Shown: positions 17,281-26,668, counted from the stretch's first letter. The stretch is DNA of 64,000 nt from Terriglobia bacterium (GCA_020073165.1 JAIQFP010000001.1:369557-433556); one strand, 5' to 3'. Notes: a model not told the origin generated them from the sequence alone. Program-made: numbers and translations.

Positions 17281-18314
17281 ATGCGCACCCTGTTCGAACA
17301 GCACGACAGCGCCGGTGACCGCGCTAAAGACTTCTTCACAAAACACAAAGTTGCTGTTGCCGCAGCCGGTGTGCTGCTGGCGCTCGGCATCGCTGCTTAT
17401 TTCGGTTATGACCGCTTTGCATACGCCCAGCAGCCCGACCCGGATTTTCACGCGCAGGTGGCGCAGTCGGCATACACCGCCGAGCACCCCAAGGTGTTGT
17501 TCGACGCCGGGCACATCAACTTCCACACCGCCGACGGCAACTACAAGCCGTTTGCTGACCTGATCCGCAACGACGGCTATCTGGTCGTTCCGAACAAGCA
17601 CAAATTCACTCCCGAATCGCTGCGTGGATACCGTGTGTGGTGATCGCCAATGCGCTGGGAATGCGCGGCGCTGGTGCGATGCTGCTGAACCTGGCGGGGT
17701 ACACCAAGGCACTGCAATGGGACCTGGACGCTTTCACTCCAGAAGAGTGCACCGCGGTGCGGGAGTGGGTGGAGCAAGGTGGCGGATTGCTGCTGATCTC
17801 TGACCATGCGCCTACCGGCAGCGCGGCGCGTCGTCTCGCAGCGCAGTTCGGGGTGGACATGAGCAACTGGTTCACCGAAGACGACCAGCATTCCGATCCC
17901 GATGCCTATAGCTTCCTCATCTTCAGCCGGGGGAATGGACTGCTGCTGGGGCATCCTGTCACCGAGGGCCGCAATGCTGGTGAGCGGGTGCAGCGCGTCG
18001 TAACCTTTAACGGGCAGGCCCTGAAAGGCGTCGCGGGGTCGACCCCTTTTCTGAATCTGGCACCCAGCGCGCGCGAGTATCCCTTTCGCGAATCCACTTT
18101 TGCTGAAGGCCGGCCGGCAGCGGGCCGGGCGCAGGGCATCGCGCTAAGTTTCGGCAAAGGGCGCGTGGTAGTGCTGGGGGAAGCGGCCATGCTCTCCGCC
18201 CAGGTCTTCCGCGTTGCGGGGCGCGAAATCCGTCTGGGCATGGAATATCCGGGGTGCGACAATCGCCAGCTTGCACTCAACATCATGCACTGGCTATCGG
18301 GGCTGACCAACTGA
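17281..18314 (+). pseudogene. DUF4350-like membrane-anchored protein, broken by a one-base frameshift
   Basis: Two overlapping frames together encode one protein. The first (17281-17643, 120 aa) has a membrane segment at about residues 24-40 (VAVAAAGVLLALGIAAYFGY) followed by KVLFDAGHINFHTADGNYKPF and ends SLRGYRVW-stop. The second (17637-18314, 225 aa) resumes VVIANALGMRGAGAML and continues through VREWVEQGGGLLLISDH to the natural end. The expected join is RV-L-VIANAL, so a single base is missing near 17636. The 17637 frame has no independent initiation signal. The protein resembles DUF4350 proteins with a ThuA/GATase-like fold. Alternatives are a sequencing error or, less likely, programmed frameshifting; no slippery heptamer is present. 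Confidence 0.75.
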
Positions 18315-18415
18315 GCCCTCGCTACGCCATTCAGGTTTCCCGGTGACTTCGAGTAAAATAAACGGTTCTGTCTGAATCTGGCGGCTTGCCGGCCGCAGCG
18401 ACGAGGACCACCGCA

Positions 18416-18754
18416 TTGGCCACGACCGAAACCGCAACCTCCACGCAAACTCCTGCCCAGCTTCCCCATCACAAAGTGAAGATCAAGAAGCTGGGCCAGC
18501 GTTCCTGCAACGAGAAAGACGATAAGGGCAAGTTCTGCGGCGGACATTTGAAGCGCTGGTACTACATGAGCGACGCGGTGGAGAAGGCATGTGGCGACGT
18601 GGAGAAAGCGTGGGGACCGAACGCCGAGGTCTACCGCTGCGAGTTCTGCAAGACACTGTACTTGCCCAATCCCGAGGACGTGCGCGGCATCAATGTGGCG
18701 GGGAAAGGGCGGACCTCAGTGTTCGGATTGACGGTGCCGCCAAAGGAAAAGTAG
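18416..18754 (+). CDS. Small cysteine-motif protein, unknown function
   Basis: About 112 residues from TTG 18416, preceded by GAGGA; an in-frame TTG at 18386 would add ten residues. After a Thr/Gln-rich start, it has KVKIKKLGQRSCNEKDDKGKFC and later RCEFCKTLYLPNPEDV, giving four cysteines in a C-x8-C ... C-x2-C arrangement that could hold one zinc. A basic patch (KVKIKKLG) precedes the first Cys. No family recognised. It is followed by a GACGGCC dispersed hairpin and then the LeuA-like gene. Confidence 0.7.
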   Translation: MATTETATSTQTPAQLPHHKVKIKKLGQRSCNEKDDKGKFCGGHLKRWYYMSDAVEKACGDVEKAWGPNAEVYRCEFCKTLYLPNPEDVRGINVAGKGRTSVFGLTVPPKEK

Positions 18755-18804
18755 GGCGTTGGCGGTGGGCGCGTGGGGCGCCGACAGGAAAAATTGCTGA
18801 GCTT

Positions 18805-18842
18805 CGCTCGGGTGGACGGCCGAGGCGGCCGTCGCTACGTGG
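18805..18842. repeat. GACGGCC dispersed hairpin, copy B2
   Basis: Arms 18815-18821 (GACGGCC) and 18827-18833 (GGCCGTC) with a GAGGC loop. It is the reverse-complement copy of the 5100-5145 element, including CTTCGCTCGG on one side and ACGTGG on the other. Confidence 0.8.
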
Positions 18843-18855
18843 GTGTTGCAGCACC

Positions 18856-20106
18856 GTGAAAACTTCCGAACTCATCTACGACTGGAACCGGATCCATCCC
18901 GCGTCGCTGCGGCCGTCGGGGCATGTTCTGCTTAACGACGAAACCCTGCGCGACGGGCTGCAGTCGCCTTCAGTGCGCGATCCCTCGATCGAAGAAAAGA
19001 TCCACATCCTGCACTTGATGGAGGCGCTGGGGATAAACTCGCTCGACCTGGGTTTGCCGGGAGCGGGCCCGCGGGCGGTGGAGCACACGGAAGCGCTGGC
19101 GCGCGAGATTGTGCAGCACAAGATGAAAATCCGCGCCAACTGCGCGGCCCGCACCCACCAGAACGACATCCGTCCGGTGGCCGAGATCGTGCAGCGCACG
19201 GGACTCAACATTGAGGCCGCTACGTTTCTAGGGTCCAGTCCCATCCGCCGCTACACCGAAGGCTGGAGCGACGACTTCCTGCTGGAGACGACCGAGAGTG
19301 CGGTCAAGTTCGCGGTTTCCCTGGGGCTCGAGGTCATGTACGTGACCGAAGACACCACGCGCTGCGATCCGGAGATGGTGAAGCGGCTCTACTCCGCGGC
19401 CATCAATTGCGGGGCTCGTGCGATCGTCATTTGCGACACCGCGGGACACGCAACGCCGATGGGCACGTTCGCCCTGGTGCGGTTCATCGTGGACGAAGTG
19501 GTGAAGCCTTCGGGGGAGAAAATCCGGGTGGACTGGCACGGTCACTGCGATCGCGGTCTGGCTATTGCCAACTCGATGGCCGCGTTGGTGGCCGGGGCGG
19601 AGTGCGTGCATGCGTGCGCCCTGGGTCTTGGCGAGCGCGTAGGCAACACCCAGATGGACCAGATGCTGGTCAACCTGAAGCTGATGGGCATTCCCCCGTG
19701 GGGCGAGCAGGACTTGACGAAGCTGAAAGATTATTGCCAGGCGGTCTCGCGCGCGACGGGGGTGCCGATTCCAGCGAACTATCCCGTGGTGGGCGAGGAC
19801 GCCTTCCGCACCGCGACCGGAGTGCATGCGGCGGCGGTGATCAAGGCGTACAAGAAGAACGACATCGAACTGGCGAACACGGTCTATTCCGGCGTGCCGT
19901 CGCACGTGTTCGGCCTGGAGCAAGTGATCGACATCGGCCCCATGAGCGGCAAGTCGAACGTGCTGTTCTGGCTGGAGCGCCATGGACTGCCCGTAGCGGA
20001 CGACATTGTGGAGCGCATCTACAAGCGCGCCAAGTCGTCGAACCATACCCTGAGCCACGCCGAGATTCTGGAGTGTGTACAGCCGGCGCAGGCCACGTCT
20101 GACTGA
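18856..20106 (+). CDS. 2-isopropylmalate synthase/homocitrate synthase family protein
   Basis: The 416-residue DRE-TIM protein begins at GTG 18856 (VKTSELIYDWNRI). It has the entry motif NDETLRDGLQSPSV and the metal-binding WHGHCDRGLAIANS with its HxH pair, followed by GLGERVGNTQMDQML, so it condenses an acyl-CoA with a 2-oxo acid. The C-terminal part (TGVHAAAVIKAYKK) resembles the communication subdomain, but the roughly 130-residue leucine-binding regulatory domain of LeuA is absent. The product is therefore open: isopropylmalate, citramalate, homocitrate or another malate analogue. No leuBCD genes are nearby. No clear Shine-Dalgarno precedes the GTG. Confidence 0.85.
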   Translation: MKTSELIYDWNRIHPASLRPSGHVLLNDETLRDGLQSPSVRDPSIEEKIHILHLMEALGINSLDLGLPGAGPRAVEHTEALAREIVQHKMKIRANCAARTHQNDIRPVAEIVQRTGLNIEAATFLGSSPIRRYTEGWSDDFLLETTESAVKFAVSLGLEVMYVTEDTTRCDPEMVKRLYSAAINCGARAIVICDTAGHATPMGTFALVRFIVDEVVKPSGEKIRVDWHGHCDRGLAIANSMAALVAGAECVHACALGLGERVGNTQMDQMLVNLKLMGIPPWGEQDLTKLKDYCQAVSRATGVPIPANYPVVGEDAFRTATGVHAAAVIKAYKKNDIELANTVYSGVPSHVFGLEQVIDIGPMSGKSNVLFWLERHGLPVADDIVERIYKRAKSSNHTLSHAEILECVQPAQATSD

Positions 20107-20156
20107 CGGGCTGAGAGGCAGCAAGCTGCATCTCTACGGGTACACTCCGGCTTCGA

Positions 20157-20169
20157 GGTAACCGTTACC
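20157..20169. promoter_or_regulatory. Small dyad upstream of M20 peptidase gene
   Basis: GGTAAC-C-GTTACC is a perfect 6-bp dyad about 80 nt upstream of the peptidase ATG. It could be an operator; no matching regulator can be named. Confidence 0.3.
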
Positions 20170-20247
20170 GCCCTCCCGTAATCCGCGGTTCCCGCCAAAG
20201 CCAACCCCAAGTAGGACGTTGCGTTGTAATATGGCCAATTAACTTCG

Positions 20248-21510
20248 ATGGCTCTTAGCCCCCGCGCCGAAGTGTCGCAAGGTTCTTCCAACGTGCAGCA
20301 GGAGGTCGCGCGCTTGGCCGTGCTGGCGGAGGTCCGTTCGGCCTTTGCCTGGCTGCGCGCTCAGGAAGCGCAATTCGCCCACTGGCAACTGGAACTGGCG
20401 CGCATCGCCGCCCCTCCCTTTGGCGAGGCGGCGCGCAGCGCGTGGCTGGCGGGAAAATTCCGCGAGTTGGGGCTGGATGACGTGCACACCGACGACGTGG
20501 GCAACGTCTTCGGTATTCATCCCGGATACGGGAAGGGTTATGTCGCGCTCAGCGCCCACCTGGACACGGTTTTCCCCGCGGGCACGCCGTTGAACATACG
20601 GCAGCAAGGCGGACGCTTGTACGGACCGGGGGTCTCCGACAACGGGGCGGGAGTGGCCGCCATGCTGGCGATTGCGGGCCTGCTGCAAGCGGTGCGGGTT
20701 CGTCATGCATTGCCTTTTGTGTTTATTGGAAATGTGGGGGAGGAAGGTGAGGGCGACCTGCGCGGCATGCGCCATATTTTTTCTGCTTCGCGCTGGAAGG
20801 AGTCTATTTCGTACAGCCTGGTGCTGGACGGGGCCGGCTCGGACACCATCGTGGCCGAGGCCCTGGGCAGCCGGCGCTTCGAAGTGATCGTACGCGGCCC
20901 TGGGGGACACTCCTGGAGCGATTTTGGCGCTCCCAATCCCATTGTCGTGCTGGCGCGGGCTGTTCAGGCGTTCGCGCAGACGCCGGTCCCCTCGTCGCCC
21001 AAGACCACTTTCAATATCGGTGTGATCCGCGGGGGGACTTCAGTGAACTCCATCCCCGAGTCGGCCAGCATGCGGGTGGATATCCGTTCTACTTCGACGG
21101 CGGAGATAGAACGGCTGGAGAGCGCGCTGCGCCTGGCGCTCGACCGTGCCGTCGAAGAGGAATCGCTGGTCGCGGAAGCGCGGGCCCCCGCGCAGCGCCG
21201 GCCCTTCGGACTCAGTACTGATATTGTGGGGATTGGTAATCGTCCGGCGGGAGAGCTGGGTGCGAACGCCCGCATCCTGCAGGTGATTCGCGCAGTGGAC
21301 GCGCAGTTGGGGAACTCGGCCCAAATTCAGCGCGCCTCCACCGACGCTAACATCCCGTTGTCACTCGGCCGCGAAGCCATTGCCATCGGCGGCGGAGGCA
21401 TCGGCGGCGGAGCGCATACCTTGCAAGAGTGGTTCGACTGCAGCGGGCGCGAGTTGGGATTGAAACGCATCCTGCTGGCCCTGCTCGCTCTGGCGGGGGT
21501 AAGCGCATAG
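20248..21510 (+). CDS. M20 family zinc peptidase (PepT/ArgE-like)
   Basis: The 420-residue protein is a di-zinc M20 metallopeptidase. LSAHLDTVFP carries the first zinc histidine and the Asp, GPGVSDNGAGVAAML the bridging Asp, and GNVGEEGEGDLRGM the catalytic Glu pair. RGPGGHSWSDFGAPN is in the lid domain, and GGGIGGGAHTLQEW contains the last zinc histidine. It has no signal peptide and should act in the cytoplasm on small peptides or acylated amino acids. The amidohydrolase gene begins 2 nt after its stop, so the two are cotranscribed and may act on related peptide or amide substrates. Confidence 0.9.
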   Translation: MALSPRAEVSQGSSNVQQEVARLAVLAEVRSAFAWLRAQEAQFAHWQLELARIAAPPFGEAARSAWLAGKFRELGLDDVHTDDVGNVFGIHPGYGKGYVALSAHLDTVFPAGTPLNIRQQGGRLYGPGVSDNGAGVAAMLAIAGLLQAVRVRHALPFVFIGNVGEEGEGDLRGMRHIFSASRWKESISYSLVLDGAGSDTIVAEALGSRRFEVIVRGPGGHSWSDFGAPNPIVVLARAVQAFAQTPVPSSPKTTFNIGVIRGGTSVNSIPESASMRVDIRSTSTAEIERLESALRLALDRAVEEESLVAEARAPAQRRPFGLSTDIVGIGNRPAGELGANARILQVIRAVDAQLGNSAQIQRASTDANIPLSLGREAIAIGGGGIGGGAHTLQEWFDCSGRELGLKRILLALLALAGVSA

Positions 21511-21512
21511 AC

Positions 21513-23192
21513 ATGAGGACGATCCTGCTTCTGCTGTGTACGGTTTCCATGATGCAAGCTCCGAAAGCCGATCTCATTCTTCTTCACGCTAATATCTACA
21601 CAGGGGTGGCGGTAACGTCGTCGTTCCACGAGATCAAGCGCGCTCAGGCGATGGCGGTCCGCGGCGAGCGCATTGTGGCCGTGGGCGAGGACGGGGACGT
21701 TCTTAAGCTGAAGGGGCCTGAGACCCAAGTTATTGACCTGGGCGGCCGCTTCGTCATGCCGGGATTCAACGACGCTCATCTGCACCTGGCGGAGGCCGGT
21801 TTCGAGCGGTTGACGGTGGACCTGACTGGGGTGAAGTCGCTGAGTGAGTTTCGAGAACGCATCCGGGCACGGGCAGAAACGGCGGCGCCGGGCGAGTGGG
21901 TTGTAGGCGGGGGTTGGGACCAGACCCGGTGGCCGGTGAAGGAACTGCCCACCCGCTGGGACATTGACGAGGTCACAACCGATCATCCGGTGTTTCTGCA
22001 ACGGGTGGATGGGCACATCGCGGTGGCCAATACGCGGGCGCTGCAACTGGCCAGCATCACCATTGCCAGCAAGGACCCGGCGGGGGGCCACATTGATCGT
22101 GACTCTACCGGGGAGCCTAACGGGGTTCTGCGCGAGACCGCACGCGACGCCGTGTTTGCCGTCATTCCGCTGCCCACGCATGACCGGCGCCGGCAGGCGA
22201 TCGAAGCCTCGCTGCTGGAGTTGGCGCAGTCGGGCATCACCTCGGTGCAGGACAACTCCGACGCCGAAGCGGCAGCATCCTGGGAGGATTTTCAGATCCT
22301 GGAAGAAATCGAGCGCGACGGCAAGCTCACAGCGCGGGTCAGCGAATGGCTGCCGTTCAATGCTCCATTGGACACCTTGCAAGCGCACCGCGCGGCCCAT
22401 CCGCAGTCCGACAACATGCTGCGTACCGGCATGCTGAAGGCGTTCATGGACGGTTCGCTGGGCTCCCGCACCGCCGCCCTGCTTGAGCCGTATAGTGACG
22501 ATCCCAAGAACTCGGGCCTGCCGCGCTATGATCCGGCGAAGCTGATCGAGATGGCCAAGGAGCTGGGTTTCCACGCCATCGGGGACAAGGGCGTGCAGAT
22601 GGCGCTGGACACGTTTGCCGCTGCGGAGAAAGACGCGCGCGAGAAGAAGGTCAGGGCGGCGAATGGCGGCGATGACTATCGCCTGCGCATCGAACACGCC
22701 CAGGTGACCACTCTCTTGCAGATTGCGAGGTTCAAGGAACTGAAAGTTATTGCCTCCATGCAACCCGGGCACGTGCTGAGCGACATGAACTGGGCCTTGG
22801 ACCGGTTGGGCCCCAAGCGCGCCGCGAATTCTTACGCCTGGGCGGAATTCCAGAAAAGAGGCGTAAAGCTGGCGTTTGGCAGCGACTATCCCTACGACCA
22901 ACTGTCGCCGTTCCGTGGGTTATATGCTGCCGTCACCCGCAAGAGCGAAGACGGTAAGAAGGAATATTTTCCCGAGCAGAAGCTGACCATGGAGCAGGCG
23001 ATCGCCGCCTATACCACCGGGTCGGCCTTCGCCGAGTTTGCCGAGAAGGACAAGGGAACGCTGGCGCCGGGGATGTTGGCGGATTTCATCGTACTGGATC
23101 GTGACATCACCGCAGTACCCCCGGCCGGAGTCCTCGAGACCAAGGTGCTGCGCACCGTGGTGGGCGGCAAGACGGTGTGGGAGAGGAAATAA
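21513..23192 (+). CDS. YtcJ-like amidohydrolase, probably exported
   Basis: The 559-residue protein from ATG 21513 begins with a hydrophobic MRTILLLLCTVSMMQA signal-like segment. It is a metal-dependent amidohydrolase of the YtcJ group: MPGFNDAHLHLAEAG holds the first HxH, FMDGSLGSRTAALLEPYSDD the family loop, RIEHAQVTT the later histidine, and FGSDYPYDQLSPF the terminal Asp. Substrates in this group are mostly unknown N-formyl, N-acyl or cyclic amides. I choose the start directly after the peptidase stop rather than an upstream in-frame one that would overlap the peptidase C-terminus. Confidence 0.88.
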   Translation: MRTILLLLCTVSMMQAPKADLILLHANIYTGVAVTSSFHEIKRAQAMAVRGERIVAVGEDGDVLKLKGPETQVIDLGGRFVMPGFNDAHLHLAEAGFERLTVDLTGVKSLSEFRERIRARAETAAPGEWVVGGGWDQTRWPVKELPTRWDIDEVTTDHPVFLQRVDGHIAVANTRALQLASITIASKDPAGGHIDRDSTGEPNGVLRETARDAVFAVIPLPTHDRRRQAIEASLLELAQSGITSVQDNSDAEAAASWEDFQILEEIERDGKLTARVSEWLPFNAPLDTLQAHRAAHPQSDNMLRTGMLKAFMDGSLGSRTAALLEPYSDDPKNSGLPRYDPAKLIEMAKELGFHAIGDKGVQMALDTFAAAEKDAREKKVRAANGGDDYRLRIEHAQVTTLLQIARFKELKVIASMQPGHVLSDMNWALDRLGPKRAANSYAWAEFQKRGVKLAFGSDYPYDQLSPFRGLYAAVTRKSEDGKKEYFPEQKLTMEQAIAAYTTGSAFAEFAEKDKGTLAPGMLADFIVLDRDITAVPPAGVLETKVLRTVVGGKTVWERK

Positions 23193-23300
23193 AGCCTCGT
23201 TTACGGCAGTTAGTTCACCATTACCTGGGCAGTAAAGCCTTCCAATCGTCCACCGAACTTCGTCAACCATCAGTACGCCAACTCTTGCTACCCTAACCTG

Positions 23301-24263
23301 ATGTCGCGCTCGCTCAAAGCACATGTCATGTTGGTGCTGATGACGCTGGTCTGGGGCGCGACTTTTGTCGTCATCAAGAATGCGCTGGGGGATGTCTCGC
23401 CGCTGTTTTTCAATGCGGTGCGCATGAGCCTGGCAGCGTTAGTGCTGGCTGCAGTGTTTCATCGCGAACTGCCACGGATCACGCTTGGTGCAGTAAGTTC
23501 GGGAGTCCTGGTCGGCGTCTTCCTGTGTGTGGGGAACGAGCTGCAGACGGCCGGGTTGAAATACACCACGCCTTCGAAATCCGCCTTCTTGACTGGGGTT
23601 TCGGTGGTGTTGGTGCCGTTGTTCCTGGCCTTTTTCTGGAAGCGGGGTATCAACCGCTGGAGCGCTGCGGGTGTCGGCATGGCATTCGTGGGCCTGTACT
23701 TGCTGACGGTGCCTGCCTCGACCGGCGCCGGCCTGAACCTGGAGAGCATGAATCGTGGCGACCTCTACACGTTGGGCGCGGCGGTAGTGTTTGCGTTTCA
23801 CATCATCTTCATCGGGCACGTCACCCGGAAGCATCGCTGGCAGCAAATCACCGTGATCCAGGTGGCGGTGACGGCGACCCTGATGATCCTTACCGTGCCC
23901 TTGGCGGAGAAGGTGCAGGTGGTCTGGTCGCCGCGAGTGATCTGGGGGATCGGCATTACTGGGTTCCTCAGCTTGGCGCTGGCGTTCTCGGTGCAAGCCT
24001 GGGCGCAGCAGTTCACGCCACCCACCCACGCCGCGCTGATCTTTTCCCTGGAACCGGTGTTCGCCTGGATCACCTCGTTCCTTTTTCTGGGCGAGCGGCT
24101 GGGCGGGCGGGCCGGGATCGGCGCGCTTTGCATCTTGTCCGGGGTGCTGATCTCCGAAGAGAAGGGAAGTGCCGAATCCATGGCGGTTTGCCCGGATCAT
24201 GCAGGTGTCCCCGCCACCGACGCGCGGGGCGCCGAGTTTGGCATCGAAGCCGAGGAGGCTTGA
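23301..24263 (+). CDS. EamA-family (drug/metabolite) transporter
   Basis: The 320-residue protein has ten predicted membrane helices in two EamA repeats. The first begins VMLVLMTLVWGATFVVIKN and the second at about residue 152 (GDLYTLGAAVVFAFHIIFIG). SLEPVFAWITSFLFLGERL is the typical penultimate-helix motif. It would export or import small metabolites across the inner membrane; substrate unknown. The last 35 residues after the final helix are hydrophilic and acidic, longer than usual. The gene stands alone. Confidence 0.9.
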   Translation: MSRSLKAHVMLVLMTLVWGATFVVIKNALGDVSPLFFNAVRMSLAALVLAAVFHRELPRITLGAVSSGVLVGVFLCVGNELQTAGLKYTTPSKSAFLTGVSVVLVPLFLAFFWKRGINRWSAAGVGMAFVGLYLLTVPASTGAGLNLESMNRGDLYTLGAAVVFAFHIIFIGHVTRKHRWQQITVIQVAVTATLMILTVPLAEKVQVVWSPRVIWGIGITGFLSLALAFSVQAWAQQFTPPTHAALIFSLEPVFAWITSFLFLGERLGGRAGIGALCILSGVLISEEKGSAESMAVCPDHAGVPATDARGAEFGIEAEEA

Positions 24264-24326
24264 GCCCAACAACACTTTCCGGATGTTCTGCGTCTAACTA
24301 GAAGCAGTCTCGGTGCGCCGCGCAGG

Positions 24327-24357
24327 TTGGTGCCTGCGATTGCTGAAAAGGTATAAT
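24327..24357 (+). promoter_or_regulatory. Candidate sigma-70 type promoter of the HtrA-family gene
   Basis: A consensus TATAAT at 24352-24357 is preceded 19 bp upstream by TTGGTG (24327-24332). The HtrA ATG lies 35 nt downstream with a strong GGAGGAAGG Shine-Dalgarno (24375-24383). Confidence 0.55.
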
Positions 24358-24392
24358 CCTAATGTTCTGATATTGCTGGAGGAAGGTTATCT

Positions 24393-25967
24393 ATGGATCC
24401 GCGCGCAAGCGCCTTTTGGATGCGCCTGAGAGCCAACCGGATGGCGTACAGCCTGTCTATCCTGGCCACCTTGGCCGTCGGTATCTTGATTGGGACCGTA
24501 ATCTCGGCCGGAGTGAAGGGGCAGGACAAGAAAAGCGCCTCGGATGCCACGCCGCTGACCGTGCCGTCGCCCCAGCAGCTCTCCAACCAGTTTTCCCAGA
24601 TCTCCAAACAGTTGGAGCCCAGTGTGGTCAACATCAACACCGAGTCGACCATCAAGAACCCGCACCGGCGCCGTGGCGGATCTTCCGGAGGGCCGGATGA
24701 CGATAATCCCTTCGATGACTTCTTCGACCGCTTTTTCGGTGGGCAGGGAGGGCAGGGACCGGGTGCTGGGACCATCCGTGAGCGTTCTCTCGGTTCCGGC
24801 GTCATTGTAGATCCCAAAGGCTACATCGTTACGAACCGGCACGTGGTGGAGAAAGCCGATAGAGTGCGAGTACAACTGCAGGACGATCCACCGGGTGTAC
24901 AGCACGATGCCAGGGTGATTGGCAGCGACCAGGAAACCGACCTGGCAGTGATCAAGATCGATGTCGACCACCCCTTGCCCGCGGCCAAGCTGGGCAATTC
25001 CGACAGCATGCAGGTGGGCGACTGGGTGCTGGCGATCGGCAGCCCCTTTAGTTTGCGGGAGACGGTCACGGCGGGCATCGTTTCGGCGAAGGGCCGCAAC
25101 ATCGTGCCCAACCGGCAATTCCAGTCCTTTATCCAGACCGATGCCGCCATCAACCCGGGAAACTCGGGCGGCCCGCTGGTGAACATGCTGGGGGAAGTAA
25201 TCGGCATTAATACCGCGATCCTGACCGATACCAACGCTTATGCGGGGGTGGGGTTTGCCATGCCCTCCAACACGGTGGCGCAGGTTTACAACCAGCTCAT
25301 CGGTCCTGACCACCGGGTAGCGCGCGGCTCGATCGGGATTGAGTTCAATGCCCAGGAAAATCCTGCCATCGCGCGGGTGTATGGCGTCAACCAGGGCGTG
25401 ACTATTTCCAACGTGGTAGCGGGCAGCCCCGCCGACCAAGCTGGCCTCAAGGTGGGCGACACGATCATCTCGGTGGACGGCAAATCGGTAAAGAACGGCG
25501 ACGAACTGGTGGCGGACATCGCCAGCCGCCGGCCAGGCAGCAAAGTCAATCTGGGCTTTGTTCGCAACGGCAAGAAGCAAGAGAGTGCGGTAACGGTTGC
25601 GGATCGCGCCAAGCTGTTCGCCGCCCGCCTGGGCCAGGAAGAAGAAGGCAGTGATGAAACCCAGCCCAAGGAGAGCAAGCTGGGTCTGAACGTTCGCGCG
25701 CTGACCCAGGACATGGCCGACCGGCTGGATGTGCCGGTGAAAGGCGTGATCGTGCAGGACGTGAAGGCGGGTTCGTTCGCCGACGACGTGAGCTTGCAGC
25801 GCGGCGATGTGATCCTGGAGATCAACAAGCAGTCGGTGAACAGCGAGGAGGACTTCAACCGCGTTACCTCCACCCTGAAGAGCGGGGAGGACGTGGTGTT
25901 CCTCGTCCGCCAAAGAGGCGCCGGGCGCCAGGACGGGACCGTGTTCCTGGCGGGTACACTTCCGTAA
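24393..25967 (+). CDS. degQ: HtrA/Deg-family periplasmic serine protease with two PDZ domains
   Basis: The 524-residue protein has an N-terminal membrane/signal segment (MAYSLSILATLAVGILIGTV), a trypsin-like domain and two PDZ domains. The triad is visible: His in TNRHVVEKAD (about 149), Asp in QETDLAVIKI (about 182) and Ser in NPGNSGGPLV (about 257). PDZ1 is at about 310-400 (GVTISNVVAGSPADQAGL) and PDZ2 at about 425-515. A Gly/Asp-rich linker (GGQGGQGPGAG) precedes the protease core, in the place of the LA loop. It degrades or refolds misfolded envelope proteins. The gene has its own promoter and strong ribosome-binding site and is probably monocistronic. Confidence 0.94.
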   Translation: MDPRASAFWMRLRANRMAYSLSILATLAVGILIGTVISAGVKGQDKKSASDATPLTVPSPQQLSNQFSQISKQLEPSVVNINTESTIKNPHRRRGGSSGGPDDDNPFDDFFDRFFGGQGGQGPGAGTIRERSLGSGVIVDPKGYIVTNRHVVEKADRVRVQLQDDPPGVQHDARVIGSDQETDLAVIKIDVDHPLPAAKLGNSDSMQVGDWVLAIGSPFSLRETVTAGIVSAKGRNIVPNRQFQSFIQTDAAINPGNSGGPLVNMLGEVIGINTAILTDTNAYAGVGFAMPSNTVAQVYNQLIGPDHRVARGSIGIEFNAQENPAIARVYGVNQGVTISNVVAGSPADQAGLKVGDTIISVDGKSVKNGDELVADIASRRPGSKVNLGFVRNGKKQESAVTVADRAKLFAARLGQEEEGSDETQPKESKLGLNVRALTQDMADRLDVPVKGVIVQDVKAGSFADDVSLQRGDVILEINKQSVNSEEDFNRVTSTLKSGEDVVFLVRQRGAGRQDGTVFLAGTLP

Positions 25968-26119
25968 CCTCTGGTTGACACCACTGGAACTGGCACTGCG
26001 ATCCCGAATGGGAGATCATTTCTGTAGCGCCGGTTCAGTGGGTGGGTTGTGGTACATTGTCCCTCCCACTTCGCCGGGAGAGGATTTCCCCGAAGCCAGC
26101 CGTCGGGGTCTGTATTTTT

Positions 26120-26662
26120 ATGAGGTGCTATTTGGTTCTCTGGCCGGAAAAACGCCTGGCTGTCGCTTGCGCCTTGCTGCTGGCGGGCATGGCGGCCCAC
26201 GTTCAAGCGAGTACGACCGCCAAGGAATCCCCGCACAAGCCTGCCTCCAACGCGGCCAAGTCCGCGGTACAAACCTCAGGGAACCCTGCCAAGACGGCGA
26301 AAAGTTCGACCCACACAAGCTCACGGAAGAAGCGGTCGAAGAAGACATCCAATTGGCGTAAGCGCGGTCAACAGAAGATCGACGCGCAGCGCGCCCGGGC
26401 GATCCAGGAAGCTCTGATCCGCGAACATTATCTGGATGGCAAAGCTTCCGGGGCGTGGGACAACGCGTCGCAGAATGCGATGGAGCGCTACCAGGCCGAC
26501 AATGGCTGGCAGAGCAAGACAGTTCCGGACTCGCGGGCGCTCATCAAACTGGGTCTCGGTCCCGACCACGAACACCTGCTGAATCCGGAAAGCGCCATGA
26601 CCACGGCGCCGGCCTCAAGTCCCGCCAGGGATGCTGCCGACAGTAGCCCGCCACAGAAGTAG
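26120..26662 (+). CDS. Secreted basic protein with peptidoglycan-binding-like domain
   Basis: About 180 residues from ATG 26120. The signal peptide (LAVACALLLAGMAAHVQA) is followed by a Lys/Ser/Thr-rich segment with SSRKKRSKKTSNWRKRG. The domain at about residues 88-145 (RARAIQEALIREHYLDGKAS ... ERYQADNGWQ) resembles a PG_binding_1 three-helix repeat. It ends in a Pro/Ala/Ser tail. It is probably periplasmic or wall-associated. No catalytic domain accompanies it, so it may be an accessory envelope protein. An in-frame upstream GTG at 26042 would place the signal peptide internally and is less likely. Confidence 0.75.
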   Translation: MRCYLVLWPEKRLAVACALLLAGMAAHVQASTTAKESPHKPASNAAKSAVQTSGNPAKTAKSSTHTSSRKKRSKKTSNWRKRGQQKIDAQRARAIQEALIREHYLDGKASGAWDNASQNAMERYQADNGWQSKTVPDSRALIKLGLGPDHEHLLNPESAMTTAPASSPARDAADSSPPQK

Positions 26663-26668
26663 GAAGCC

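Noticed and set aside
17625..17645. Programmed frameshift at the DUF4350-like break
   Set aside because: No X-XXY-YYZ slippery heptamer or obvious downstream pseudoknot; simple one-base loss is more economical.
24387..25913. 508-codon frame antisense to the HtrA protease
   Set aside because: His/Arg/Val-rich composition typical of the complement of a GC-rich gene; the sense strand has a complete protease.
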